NCBI GenBank assembly: GCA_963772935.1
Contig: CAVYZK010000009.1
Coordinates: forward strand, 682,001-746,000
Length of the DNA stretch: 64,000 bases
Source of the DNA: JANNNF01 sp963772935
Lineage (GTDB): Bacteria > Pseudomonadota > Alphaproteobacteria > Rhodobacterales > Rhodobacteraceae
Reading direction: 5' to 3'
Part shown: positions 34,340 to 42,301 of the stretch, piece after piece
Layout of the letters: every line of letters begins with the position of its first letter
Position numbering within the stretch: position 1 is the first letter of the stretch
The notes under the pieces: generated by a model
Databases searched by the model: none
Told to the model about the DNA's origin: nothing
Seen by the model: only the letters and a program-made list of their open reading frames with translations
Made by a program: the position numbers and the translations under genes

Positions 34340-34365
34340 GGCCGCGCAGATCGCTCTGCGCGGCC
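34340..34365. terminator. bidirectional rho-independent terminator
   Basis: GGCCGCGCAGA (34340-34350) pairs perfectly with TCTGCGCGGCC (34355-34365) across a TCGC loop. CTTTCTTTT follows on the plus strand and an A-rich AATAAAAA precedes it, which gives a T tract on the minus strand. It can therefore end both the fpr operon and the Ala-rich minus-strand gene, whose stop is at 34392. Confidence 0.85.
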
Positions 34366-34391
34366 CTTTCTTTTGGCCCAAAGGCCAGCGA

Positions 34392-34877
34392 TTACATGCC
34401 GAGGGCGGTTTTCACCTGCGCCAGCGTGTCAGCCACCAGGGCAGGGTTCGACGCAGCGGCAGTCACGGCGGTTTTCAGCGTGGTTTTGGTCGCATCGTCC
34501 AGAGTCGAGGCGTCGATCATGGCGGTGATCTTGACCGCGTCAAACTGAGCCGGGTCCAAAGCCGCGGCCACGTCGGTCGCAGCATCCGTCACGGCGGTGG
34601 TGGCCTCCGTCGCAGCTTCGGTTGTGGCGGTTGCAGCGGCAGCAGCCGCAGCGGCGGCTTCTTCGGCAACCTTGGCGGCAGCGGCTTCTGCTTCGGCAGC
34701 GGCGGTTGCGGCGGCGGCTTCAGCCTCGGCGGCGGCGGCGGTTGCGGCGTCTTCAGCGGCCTTGGCGGCAGCGGCGGCCTCGGCTGCGGCCTGTTGTGCC
34801 GGCACTACGCTGAACTGGTAGTAGCCGCCAGCAGCCAGCAAGACGACAACGGCGCCGATGATTACACTTTTGTTCAT
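34392..34877 (-). CDS. Ala-rich coiled-coil protein with N-terminal membrane anchor
   Basis: I do not recognise a named family. The 161-residue protein begins MNKSVIIGAVVVLLAAGGYY, an uncleaved anchor or signal, then QFSVVPAQQ. Residues about 30-95 are almost only Ala, Glu, Lys, Asp and Thr (for example EAEAAAATAAAEAEAAAAKV), predicted to be a long helix. The last 60 residues are more complex (ALDPAQFDAVKITAMIDAST, LKTAVTAAASNPALVADTLA) and probably form a small helical domain. I chose ATG 34877 with GGAGATATGAT upstream. Composition resembles the rod region of the OmpA-type protein at 38680, so a periplasmic spacer or wall-contact role is possible. Confidence 0.8.
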   Translation of the reverse strand: MNKSVIIGAVVVLLAAGGYYQFSVVPAQQAAAEAAAAAKAAEDAATAAAAEAEAAAATAAAEAEAAAAKVAEEAAAAAAAAATATTEAATEATTAVTDAATDVAAALDPAQFDAVKITAMIDASTLDDATKTTLKTAVTAAASNPALVADTLAQVKTALGM

Positions 34878-35085
34878 ATCATATCTCCCATCACCGGGGA
34901 TCGTCCCGGTTGCGTGGGTCATATGGCAGTTTAGGGCCCAAAAGAAAAGCCCGCCACCGCCCCTGCTGCGAAAAGCAGCGAAGTTTGCGCGGCCCAAGGC
35001 CGGTTTGGCGGGGAATTGGGTTGAATGATGCGGGCTCTGGGTCTAAATTGCGCGCCTAGACTGCAACCATGCAAGGACGCACACC

Positions 35086-35625
35086 ATAGCCCGCAGACCC
35101 CACAATGCCCCGCCGCAACGCGAAACCGGCCCGCGCATCAATGATCGCATCCGCAGCCCGGAAATCCGGCTGATCGGGGCCGATGGCGAAAACGTAGGGG
35201 TCGTGACACCCGCCCGCGCCATGCAGATGGCCGAAGAAGCTGGCCTTGATCTGGTCGAGATCTCGCCAACGGCGGAACCTCCGGTCTGCAAGATCATGGA
35301 TTTCGGCAAGTACAAGTATGAGACGCAGAAGCGTGAGGCCGAGGCCCGCAAAAAGCAGCACATCATCGAGATCAAGGAAATCAAGTTCCGTCCGGGCACC
35401 GATATCCACGATTATGATGTGAAGATGCGGTCGGTGCTGAAGTTTCTGGATGAAGGCGACAAGGTCAAGGTCACCCTGCGCTTTCGGGGCCGTGAAATGG
35501 CCCACCAGGAACTGGGGCTGGAACTGCTGAACCGGGTGGCCGCTGATGTGGTGGACGCCGGAAAGATCGAATCCATGCCGCGCCTTGAAGGCCGCCAGAT
35601 GGTGATGATGATCGGGCCGAAGTAA
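35086..35625 (+). CDS. infC: translation initiation factor IF-3, apparent ATA start
   Basis: IF-3 controls start-codon and initiator-tRNA selection on the 30S subunit. The 179-residue protein matches the family along its whole length: ARRPHNAPPQRETGPRINDR, RSPEIRLIGADGENVGVV, then VCKIMDFGKYKYETQKREAE and DKVKVTLRFRGREMAHQELG. No ATG, GTG or TTG gives this N-terminus. The reading begins at ATA (35086), eight bases after AAGGA. Non-canonical starts (AUU in E. coli) let IF-3 repress its own synthesis, and AUA would serve the same purpose. A GTG at 35203 would remove 39 conserved residues. A weak promoter TTGAAT...TCTAAA lies about 50 bases upstream. Confidence 0.93.
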   Translation: MARRPHNAPPQRETGPRINDRIRSPEIRLIGADGENVGVVTPARAMQMAEEAGLDLVEISPTAEPPVCKIMDFGKYKYETQKREAEARKKQHIIEIKEIKFRPGTDIHDYDVKMRSVLKFLDEGDKVKVTLRFRGREMAHQELGLELLNRVAADVVDAGKIESMPRLEGRQMVMMIGPK

Positions 35626-35647
35626 GAACGACTTGCCGCGTTTTCTG

Positions 35648-35676
35648 AAAACCCGCCCTTTGTGGCGGGTTTTTTT
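35648..35676 (+). terminator. rho-independent terminator of infC
   Basis: AAAACCCGCC (35648-35657) pairs with GGCGGGTTTT (35664-35673) around a CTTTGT loop, with the T run extending to 35676. It lies 22 bases after the infC stop and is a textbook intrinsic terminator. Confidence 0.9.
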
Positions 35677-35692
35677 ATGGTCGGGTCAAATC

Positions 35693-35712
35693 ATTCACTA
35701 TTTTAGTTGAAT
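35693..35712. promoter_or_regulatory. candidate ArsR-type operator
   Basis: The near-palindrome ATTCACTA-TTT-TAGTTGAAT (eight of nine positions match across the axis) lies 30 bases before the ArsR-type gene. AT-rich palindromes of this form are typical of autoregulatory ArsR sites. The assignment is from symmetry and location. Confidence 0.4.
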
Positions 35713-35741
35713 GAAGTTATGCACCATGCTAATTCATCCAT

Positions 35742-36107
35742 ATGGTTGAACGATCAGACCCCCTCAGTGAAATCCTCAAGGCCTCGGCCGACCCGACGCG
35801 GCGCCAGATCCTGACGGCATTGGTACAGGACGGCCCGACCCGGGTGACAGAAATTGCGGCACGGTTTGACATCAGCCTGAACGCGGTGTCGCGCCACATC
35901 ATGGTGCTGGAATCCGCAGGACTGGTGGCGCGACGCACGGTTTGGCGCACGCATTATATCGAGGCCACCCTGGCCCCGTTGTCCGAGGTGGACCGCTGGT
36001 TTGCCTCGCTTCGATCAATCTGGGCGCTTCGGCTTGAGGCGCTGGAACATGCTCTTGAAACCCCTGATGGAAAGGAACCAGACGATGATGGACGCCCCCT
36101 CCCCTGA
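35742..36107 (+). CDS. ArsR-family regulator (SRPBCC-associated type)
   Basis: The 121-residue protein has a winged helix-turn-helix: LKASADPTRRQILTALVQDG, VTEIAARFDISLNAVSRHIM and LVARRTVWRTHYIEATLAPL. It lacks the CxC metal site of true arsenic sensors, so it belongs to the clade paired with AHSA1-type proteins. It overlaps the following SRPBCC gene by 23 bases. The regulator probably represses its own operon; the signal is unknown. Confidence 0.9.
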   Translation: MVERSDPLSEILKASADPTRRQILTALVQDGPTRVTEIAARFDISLNAVSRHIMVLESAGLVARRTVWRTHYIEATLAPLSEVDRWFASLRSIWALRLEALEHALETPDGKEPDDDGRPLP

Positions 36108-36531
36108 CCAGACCCCCGATCTGACGATGACGGTAAGCCGGGTTATCCCGGCCTCGCAGACCCGCGTCTATGACGCATGGCTGGACCCTGCGATGCTGGC
36201 GCGGTTCATGGTTGCCAAGGACGGGGCATCGGTCCCCGAGGCGCAGGCCGACCCGAGGGTGGGCGGCAAGTACCTGATCGTGATGCGTCATGGCGATCAG
36301 GATTTGCCGCATCACGGCACCTATCTGGAACTGGTGCCGCACAGCCGGATCGTGTTCAGTTGGCAATCTGCCCATTCGATTGACGGCAGCGTCGTCACGC
36401 TGACTTTTACGCCCGAAGACGGCGGCACGCGGGTTGATCTGCGGCAAGACCGATTTGCCTCGGAAGGCGCGCGCGAGGGGCATCGGGGGGGCTGGACCCG
36501 GATTTTGCAGGAACTGACCGCGACGGTATAA
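36085..36531 (+). CDS. SRPBCC/AHSA1-domain protein
   Basis: The 148-residue protein has a START-like hydrophobic-cavity fold: MTVSRVIPASQTRVYDAWLD, MLARFMVAKDGASVPEAQAD, RVGGKYLIVM, LELVPHSRIVFSWQSAHSID and the long C-terminal helix EGHRGGWTRILQELTATV. Members of this group are predicted to bind hydrophobic ligands or assist stress responses; no enzyme activity can be read. I chose the first ATG at 36085 (ATGATG) because AAAGGAACCAGACG precedes it. It is the second gene of the ArsR pair and ends only eight bases from the convergent MoeA-like gene. Confidence 0.9.
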   Translation: MMDAPSPDQTPDLTMTVSRVIPASQTRVYDAWLDPAMLARFMVAKDGASVPEAQADPRVGGKYLIVMRHGDQDLPHHGTYLELVPHSRIVFSWQSAHSIDGSVVTLTFTPEDGGTRVDLRQDRFASEGAREGHRGGWTRILQELTATV

Positions 36532-36539
36532 CCGCCCCC

Positions 36540-37538
36540 CTACCCTTCCCTCGGGTGCGGGCGGATCGGGATTTCCTTCAGCAGGCCGCCGACCCCCATC
36601 GCCGCGATGTCGTCGTCGGTCACCGCAATCCCGCAGGCGAGACGTTCCAGCACCCAATCGGCCCCGTTCAGCGCGGGCGAGCGGGCACAGCCTGGCAAGC
36701 CGATCACGGGGCGGGGGCCGAGGTTGCCCAGAAACAGCAGGTTGCCGGGGTCCACCGGCATCCCGAACCGCGCCACACCGCCCCCCGCCTGACGCAAGGC
36801 CGTGGGGGCGGTGTCATGCAGATCAGATGTGGCCGACCCGGTCAGGATCAGCAGCATATCGCCCTTCGCAGCCTGCAAAGCGCTGCAAATGGCCGGTGCC
36901 GCGTGCGGCACCACGGTCACATCGGCCAGGCGCATGCCAAGCGCGCGCAGGCGGGTGTCCACGGCGCGACGGCCCTTGGCGGTCAGTTTGTCCTCCAGCC
37001 CCGGCACCTCGGTCAGGATCAGGCTGGCGCTGCGCAACACGACCGGGCGGATGCGGATGGCTGATCGTGCCACCTCGCAGGCCCGCGCCAAAGCCGCCCC
37101 GTCCACTCCATAGGCGATGATTTTGACCGTGCCCGCAAGTGTGCCCTTGGCTACCCGGGTCAGCGGCGCAAGGGTCGCAAGGGTGATCGCCGGATCAATC
37201 CGGTTCAGCGCGTGGATGGCTGCGGCATCAATCTCTATCACTCCCGGCCCTGCGGCGTTCAGGTTGACCCGGCCCGTAAAGGCGGTGGAGATGGTCAGCC
37301 CCTGCCCCACCGGGTCCGGCACCAAAGCGGCGGCAAGCTGAGCCGCCGCCACATCCTCGGCCACATCGCCCGTATCAAGCTGGGCGACGGTGACGTGCCC
37401 CACACCCGCCGCACCAAGCGCCAGAACATCTGCGGCGGTCAGCACGGTGCCCTTGCGCAGGCGCGTGCCATCAAGGATCACCGAATGGGCAAGGATGCTG
37501 CCCTGCGCCGCATCCAGCCCGACCTCGCCAAACCGCAT
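36540..37538 (-). CDS. molybdopterin-binding (MoeA-like, MoCF domain) protein
   Basis: The 332-residue protein combines an N-terminal segment typical of molybdenum hydroxylase maturation proteins (GSILAHSVILDGTRLRKGTV, AADVLALGAAGVGHVTVAQL) with a C-terminal MPT-binding fold (RLADVTVVPHAAPAICSALQ, KGDMLLILTGSATSDLHDTA, DPGNLLFLGNLGPRPVIGLP). In many relatives this part is fused to a MobA-like nucleotidyltransferase; here the protein ends right after GGLLKEIPIRPHPREG, so that domain is absent. Its ATG overlaps the xdhC stop, so the two act together, presumably in loading or sulfurating Mo cofactor. Confidence 0.85.
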   Translation of the reverse strand: MRFGEVGLDAAQGSILAHSVILDGTRLRKGTVLTAADVLALGAAGVGHVTVAQLDTGDVAEDVAAAQLAAALVPDPVGQGLTISTAFTGRVNLNAAGPGVIEIDAAAIHALNRIDPAITLATLAPLTRVAKGTLAGTVKIIAYGVDGAALARACEVARSAIRIRPVVLRSASLILTEVPGLEDKLTAKGRRAVDTRLRALGMRLADVTVVPHAAPAICSALQAAKGDMLLILTGSATSDLHDTAPTALRQAGGGVARFGMPVDPGNLLFLGNLGPRPVIGLPGCARSPALNGADWVLERLACGIAVTDDDIAAMGVGGLLKEIPIRPHPREG

Positions 37539-38548
37539 CAGCCCTGCCTCAGCCGTTGGGTGATCTGCGCCATGATCGACACGGCGATTTCGGCAGGCGT
37601 CTTGGCCCCGATGTTCAGGCCCACGGGCGCGTGGATGCGGGCAATCGCAGACTCCGCCACCCCTGCGGCCTGCAGGCGTTCCACCCGTTTGGCATGGGTT
37701 CGGCCCGAGCCAAGGCAGCCAATATAAAACGCCGGGCTGGTCAGCGCCACCATCAGCCCCGGATCGTCCAGCTTGGCATCATGGGTCAGCGTGACCACCG
37801 CGGTACGGGCATCGGGGGCAAGGGCGGTCATCGCCTCATCGGGCCAGTCCTCGACAATCACCTCGCCCGGAAACCGCTCTGCCGACCCGAAACTGCCGCG
37901 CGGGTCGATCAGCGTTGGGGCGTAGCCTGCCAGCCGCGCCATCTGGATCAGCGGTTGCGCGATATGCACCGCCCCCAGAATGATCAACCGCAACGGGGGG
38001 TTATGCACGGCGATGAAACGGCCATCCTCCTCGCGCCCTGATCGGTCGCTGCGCAGGCGGGTATCGACGGCGGCGTCAGTGCCAGCAGGCAGCAGGGCGC
38101 GGGTCCAGTGGTCGGTATCGGTGACCATCGCCACCGCCTGTGCCGCTGCGCGGGCGGCGACAAGATCGGCCAGCATCGCCTCGGGCAGCGCCTTGGCCCC
38201 GGCACCAATCGGTTCCACCATCACGCGGATGGTGCCACCGCAAGCCAGACCCACTGCAAAGGCGGTCTCATCGCTGACGCCAAAGGTCAGCAGGCGCGGG
38301 GTGGCGTCGGCCATGGCCTCCAACGCCTCGGTCACCACCGCGCCTTCGACACAGCCACCGGATACGGACCCCATGATCTGCCCGCTGCCGGATATGGCAA
38401 GCTGGCTGCCCGCCTGCCGGGGGGCCGACCCCCAAGTCTCAATCACCGTGGCAATCGCGGCCCCCCGGCCATCGCGGTGCCAGTCGAGTGCCGTTTCGGG
38501 GATGCTGTCGTGTTCGGGGCGGGTGGGGGTGGCTGTCTGGGTTTTCAT
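37538..38548 (-). CDS. XdhC/CoxF-family Mo-cofactor maturation protein
   Basis: XdhC-type proteins bind Mo cofactor and help insert the sulfurated form into xanthine dehydrogenase or CO dehydrogenase-like enzymes. The 336-residue protein has an N-terminal XdhC_CoxI domain (AAIATVIETWGSAPRQAGSQ, MGSVSGGCVEGAVVTEALEA) and a C-terminal Rossmann domain (LRLIILGAVHIAQPLIQMAR, VVTLTHDAKLDDPGLMVALT, YIGCLGSGRTHAKRVERL). I chose ATG 38548 with GGAGG seven bases upstream; a second ATG lies at 38560. No Mo-hydroxylase structural genes are in the window. Confidence 0.92.
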   Translation of the reverse strand: MKTQTATPTRPEHDSIPETALDWHRDGRGAAIATVIETWGSAPRQAGSQLAISGSGQIMGSVSGGCVEGAVVTEALEAMADATPRLLTFGVSDETAFAVGLACGGTIRVMVEPIGAGAKALPEAMLADLVAARAAAQAVAMVTDTDHWTRALLPAGTDAAVDTRLRSDRSGREEDGRFIAVHNPPLRLIILGAVHIAQPLIQMARLAGYAPTLIDPRGSFGSAERFPGEVIVEDWPDEAMTALAPDARTAVVTLTHDAKLDDPGLMVALTSPAFYIGCLGSGRTHAKRVERLQAAGVAESAIARIHAPVGLNIGAKTPAEIAVSIMAQITQRLRQG

Positions 38549-38628
38549 GGCGTCCTCCACCGCAGATTATGGCGCGGCCCAGCCAAAGCCGCCACTGGCA
38601 AATGGTCTTGGCGCATTCGCAAACGCAA

Positions 38629-38662
38629 ACGGGCCGCGACAGGTTTTCCTGTCGCGGCCCGT
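38629..38662 (-). terminator. terminator of the OmpA-type gene
   Basis: ACGGGCCGCGACAGG (38629-38643) pairs perfectly with CCTGTCGCGGCCCGT (38648-38662) around a TTTT loop. On the minus strand it follows the OmpA stop (38680) and is followed by TTGCGTTTGCG. The 15-bp stem would separate the OmpA gene from xdhC, suggesting these are not one simple transcript. Confidence 0.75.
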
Positions 38663-38679
38663 CCGTGGCAAGACTGTGC

Positions 38680-40854
38680 TTAGTTCGACGCTGTCCGCAT
38701 CAGCGGGGTGATGAGCCGGATCGCGACCCGACGGTTCAGGCGTTCATCGGCCCCGGTCTGCACCTTCAATTCCGACTCGCCATAGCCCTGCACCACCAGA
38801 TTTTCCGGCGGCACATCGAAGTATTCCGTCAAGGCCAGTGCCAGCGATTCCGCCCGGCGGTCCGACAGCGACAGGTTCGACGCCCCCGATCCCACCGCAT
38901 CGGTGTGACCTTCGATCAGGAAAACCTCACCGGGGTTGCGGTCCAGAATCTCGCCCATCACCCGGCCCAGATCGGCCAGTTTGCGGGCCTCTGTCGCCTT
39001 GATCACCGACGAGCCGGAATCGAAGGTGATGGTATCCACCTCGATCGTTGCCGCCAGATCGCGCACTTCGCGGATCTCACGGATCTGGCGCAGGCTGAAC
39101 TTGCGGCCCAGATCATTGGCCTGCAAGGCGGCAAGCTCGGCGGTCAGGGCGGCGTTGCCACCCGAGGTCGAGATGGTGGTGCGCGACGGGCGCGGTTTGG
39201 GCAGGTCACTGATCACAATGCGTTCTTCGGGCTGCAGGTCGTCGATCAGCATCAGTTCGACCCCCTGCTGGTCAAAGGCAGACCGGCGCAGAACCCGACC
39301 CGAGGCATCACGGACCGTCACCACCTGCGTGCCATCGGCGCGCTGCACAACCGTGCGGGTGGACCCGTCATTATAGCTTTCGGTCAGGGTGCGCACGCCG
39401 GGCTGGCGCAGCAGCACATCGTCATCCTTGTAGACGACATAGCGGCCATCGGGTTCCTTCACCACAACCCGGTCACCCGAGTTCTGCACCACTTCGCGGC
39501 CATCTTTCAGGATCGCGCCCACGACCAGCGCGCCAAGTGCCACGAGGCCAACCTTCTCAAGGTTGGACAACCCGCTTTTCTTGCCACCTTCCACAGCCGT
39601 CGGGGCGGCAGTGAATTCCTCATCGCTGGACCGGATATCCTGATCGGTGACGACGGTTTCCACCACCGGCGGTGCGGGCGGCGCATCGGCAGCGGGGGGC
39701 ACAGGTGCGGGCGTGCTGCCATCAGCGGCGGCGGCAAGGGCTGCTGCAGCAGCAAGGGCCGCAGCGGCAGCGCCCACCGGGGCGGCTGTGGTGTCTTCGA
39801 CGCCACCGTCGGCGGCATTGGGTGCCACCAGCAGGTCGGTCAAGGTTTCAACCGCCTGTTGTTCGGGCACAGGAGCCTCGACCGGGGCTTCTGCCACAGC
39901 AGGTGCTTCGACAGCCGGATCGGTGGCCGGATCGGTGGCCGGATCGGTGGTGGCATCCACCGTCGCATCGGGCGCAGGGTCAACCGTCGGATCAACAGCC
40001 GGGGCTTCGGTCACCGTCGCATCGGGCGCGGTTTCAGCGGCCTTGGCATCTGCCTCTGCCTTGGCGGCGGCTGCAATCGCGTCTTCCGCAGCTTTGGCAT
40101 CGGCAGCAGCCTGTGCATCGGCGGCAGCCTTGGCGTCAGCCTCGGCCTGCGCATCGGCGGCGGTTTTGGCATCAGCCTCGGCCTGCGCATCCGCGGCGGC
40201 TTGGGCGTCGGCGTCAGCCTTGGCCTTCGCGTCAGCCTCGGCCTGCGCCGCAGCGGCGGCCTGGGCGTCAGCCTCTGCCTGTGCGGCAGCATCCGCGTCG
40301 GCCTTCACGGCAGCGTCAGCCTCTGCTTGCGCGGCAATCGCGGCTTCTGCCGCAGCCGCAGCAGCGGCCTCGGCGGCAGCGTTTGCAGCAGCATCCGCCT
40401 CGGCTTGGGCGGCGGCAGCAGCGTCTGCCTCGGCGGTTGCGGCAGCAGCAGCGGCGGCATCAGCTTCGGCTTGCGCGGCGGCGGCGGCATCAGCGGCAGC
40501 TTGTGCTGCGGCAGCGTCGCCTGCCGCTTGGGCGGCAACGGCTGCATCAGCGGCGGCTTTGGCGTCGGCCTCGGCCTGTGCCTGTGCCGCTGCTGCCGCT
40601 TCAGCTTCAGCCTGGCGCGCGGCCTGACGTTCTGCCTGACGCGCGGCCTGACGGGCCGCCTTGTCCGCGTCCTTGGCGGCCTCGAGTATCGCGTCTAGAT
40701 CACAGGCCGCGTCGGCCGTCGGCACACACAAGACCGAGCCATCCGTGGCAACCACCGATCCGTCATCCAGCAAGGTCTGCGCCGATGCAGGCATGATGTG
40801 GAACGGGCTAAACGCCACTGACAGGGCCGTGGTGGAAATGAGCAGCTTTTTCAT
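38680..40854 (-). CDS. OmpA-family protein with long Ala-rich rod
   Basis: The 724-residue protein starts with a signal peptide (MKKLLISTTALSVAFSPF to MPASAQ). Residues about 60-330 are an Ala/Glu/Asp/Lys/Gln helix with loose eleven- to thirteen-residue periodicity (for example AEADAKAAADAQAEADAKTA). A Pro/Asp/Thr spacer with TDPATDPATDPA repeats follows, then a short hydrophobic stretch (VGLVALGALVVGAIL) near the middle, and a beta-rich part (DRVVVKEPDGRYVVYKDDDV). The C-terminal OmpA domain binds peptidoglycan (FLIEGHTDAVGSGASNLSLS, DRRAESLALALTEYFDV, RLNRRVAIRLI). It may span the periplasm and fix the wall to the envelope. It lies between cox-type maturation genes, without obvious functional link. 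Confidence 0.9.
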   Translation of the reverse strand: MKKLLISTTALSVAFSPFHIMPASAQTLLDDGSVVATDGSVLCVPTADAACDLDAILEAAKDADKAARQAARQAERQAARQAEAEAAAAAQAQAEADAKAAADAAVAAQAAGDAAAAQAAADAAAAAQAEADAAAAAAATAEADAAAAAQAEADAAANAAAEAAAAAAAEAAIAAQAEADAAVKADADAAAQAEADAQAAAAAQAEADAKAKADADAQAAADAQAEADAKTAADAQAEADAKAAADAQAAADAKAAEDAIAAAAKAEADAKAAETAPDATVTEAPAVDPTVDPAPDATVDATTDPATDPATDPAVEAPAVAEAPVEAPVPEQQAVETLTDLLVAPNAADGGVEDTTAAPVGAAAAALAAAAALAAAADGSTPAPVPPAADAPPAPPVVETVVTDQDIRSSDEEFTAAPTAVEGGKKSGLSNLEKVGLVALGALVVGAILKDGREVVQNSGDRVVVKEPDGRYVVYKDDDVLLRQPGVRTLTESYNDGSTRTVVQRADGTQVVTVRDASGRVLRRSAFDQQGVELMLIDDLQPEERIVISDLPKPRPSRTTISTSGGNAALTAELAALQANDLGRKFSLRQIREIREVRDLAATIEVDTITFDSGSSVIKATEARKLADLGRVMGEILDRNPGEVFLIEGHTDAVGSGASNLSLSDRRAESLALALTEYFDVPPENLVVQGYGESELKVQTGADERLNRRVAIRLITPLMRTASN

Positions 40855-40982
40855 GGTTCGTCCTTTTCTTCGCCGCGCTGGTTTGCGTGGCTTTGATGTA
40901 GCGGTCCGCGATGCGTCACAAGATGATTCCCCGAGAGGCGTTTTGGTTCCCGCTCTGCCTGCACAGAATGCGTCATTTGTGG

Positions 40983-40997
40983 TGATATGCGATATCA
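40983..40997. promoter_or_regulatory. 15-bp palindrome upstream of the OmpA-type gene
   Basis: TGATAT-GCG-ATATCA is perfectly symmetrical and lies about 130 bases before the OmpA-type start (minus strand), just after the VWA gene ends. It could be an operator for a dimeric regulator. The remaining 180-base gap holds no gene. Confidence 0.35.
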
Positions 40998-41035
40998 TGC
41001 GGCAGAAATGCCATAACATTTCCCGGGTTAGGGCG

Positions 41036-42301
41036 TCACCCCGCCCGCAGCATCGCCATCGCTCGGGCCTTTTCGCCACCATCGCCGGGATCGGTGATGG
41101 CGCGGCCCAAAGCCTCCAGTGATGCCACCGAATGGCTGGCGCGGAAGGCATCGACATGCGGCAGCATGGCGCGGATGCCGCTGGCCTTTGGCGCAAACCC
41201 GTCCCACCGCAGCAAGGGGTTCAGCCAGATCAGGCGGCGGCAGGACAGATGCAGCCGCTGCATCTGATGGGCCAACGCATCGGTATCATCGCGGTCCAGC
41301 CCATCAGTGATCAGCAACACCACCGCCCCCTGCCCCAGCACCCGGCGCGACCAGTCGCGGTTGAAGGCCGCCAAGGCAGCTCCGATGCGGGTGCCGCCCG
41401 ACCAATCCTGCGCCTCGGCCCCGGCGGCGCGCAGGGCGGCGTCCACATCGCGCTGCTTCAGATGGCGGGTGATGTTGGTCAGCCTTGTGCCAAAGGTGAA
41501 GGCATGCACCCGCGCCCAGCCTTGACCGCGCTGGTTGGCCACCGCATGCACGAAATGCAGCACCATGCGGGAATAGTCGGACATCGAGCCCGAGATATCG
41601 CACAGCACCACCAGATTGGGCCAACGGGTTTTGGGTTTGGCGCGGGCAAGGGCCGTGATCTCGCCCCCTTGTTTCAGACTGGCGCGCATGGTGCGCCGCA
41701 GGTCAATCAGCGGGCCGTAGCCCGCCGATTGGCTGCGGCGCGTGATCAGGGGCTGCACCGGCAGCGACAGTTTTGCCAGCATCCGCTTGGCCTCGGCCAT
41801 TTCCGCCACCGACATCTGTTCAAAGTCGAGGGTTTTCAGCCGTTCCTGATGGCTCATGGTGGCGGTGGCGTCGATCTCTATCAGGTCTTTGTCCGATGGC
41901 GGGGTATCCGGGGGGGGCGGGACATCCGGCATCTGCCCGTCCAGCAACGCCTCGGCTGCGCGTTTTTCGGCGGCATCGGCGGGCCGTTCTTCATGGGTGC
42001 CGCGCACCGACGGCAGCAGCAGCGACATCATATGGTCCAGAAACCGCGGGTCGCGCCAGAACAGGCGGAACACCTGCTGAAACGTCGCGCGGTGTTCGGG
42101 GCGGGAAATGAAGCAGGCTTGCAGGGTGCAGTAGAAATCATTGCGTTCGGTAAAGCCCGCCGCCTCGACCGCGCGGATGGCGTCAATCACCCGGCCGGGG
42201 CCGATGGGCAGACCGGCCTTGCGCAGCGCGCGGGCGAAATGGGTGATGTTATGGGCCAGTTTGCCGTCGTCGGGGAGGGTGAGTTCTGAGTAGCTTGTCA
42301 T
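41036..42301 (-). CDS. coxE: VWA-domain protein, CoxE type
   Basis: CoxE-type proteins work with a MoxR ATPase to mature the active site of Mo-containing CO dehydrogenase-like hydroxylases. The 421-residue protein has an N-terminal helical part (LAHNITHFARALRKAGLPIG), a middle acidic linker, and a C-terminal von Willebrand A domain with the MIDAS motif LVVLCDISGSMSDYSRMVLH, the Thr loop SGGTRIGAALAAFN and VVLLITDGLDRDDTDALA. I chose ATG 42301. The MoxR partner is upstream, separated by an unusual array of hairpins. Gene naming rests on the MoxR-VWA-XdhC association. Confidence 0.87.
   Translation of the reverse strand: MTSYSELTLPDDGKLAHNITHFARALRKAGLPIGPGRVIDAIRAVEAAGFTERNDFYCTLQACFISRPEHRATFQQVFRLFWRDPRFLDHMMSLLLPSVRGTHEERPADAAEKRAAEALLDGQMPDVPPPPDTPPSDKDLIEIDATATMSHQERLKTLDFEQMSVAEMAEAKRMLAKLSLPVQPLITRRSQSAGYGPLIDLRRTMRASLKQGGEITALARAKPKTRWPNLVVLCDISGSMSDYSRMVLHFVHAVANQRGQGWARVHAFTFGTRLTNITRHLKQRDVDAALRAAGAEAQDWSGGTRIGAALAAFNRDWSRRVLGQGAVVLLITDGLDRDDTDALAHQMQRLHLSCRRLIWLNPLLRWDGFAPKASGIRAMLPHVDAFRASHSVASLEALGRAITDPGDGGEKARAMAMLRAG

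Noticed and set aside
39918..40650. Tandem-repeat array or CRISPR-like pattern in the OmpA gene
   Set aside because: The periodicity comes from Ala-rich codons and TDPA repeats in a coding frame. There are no conserved direct repeats with unique spacers.
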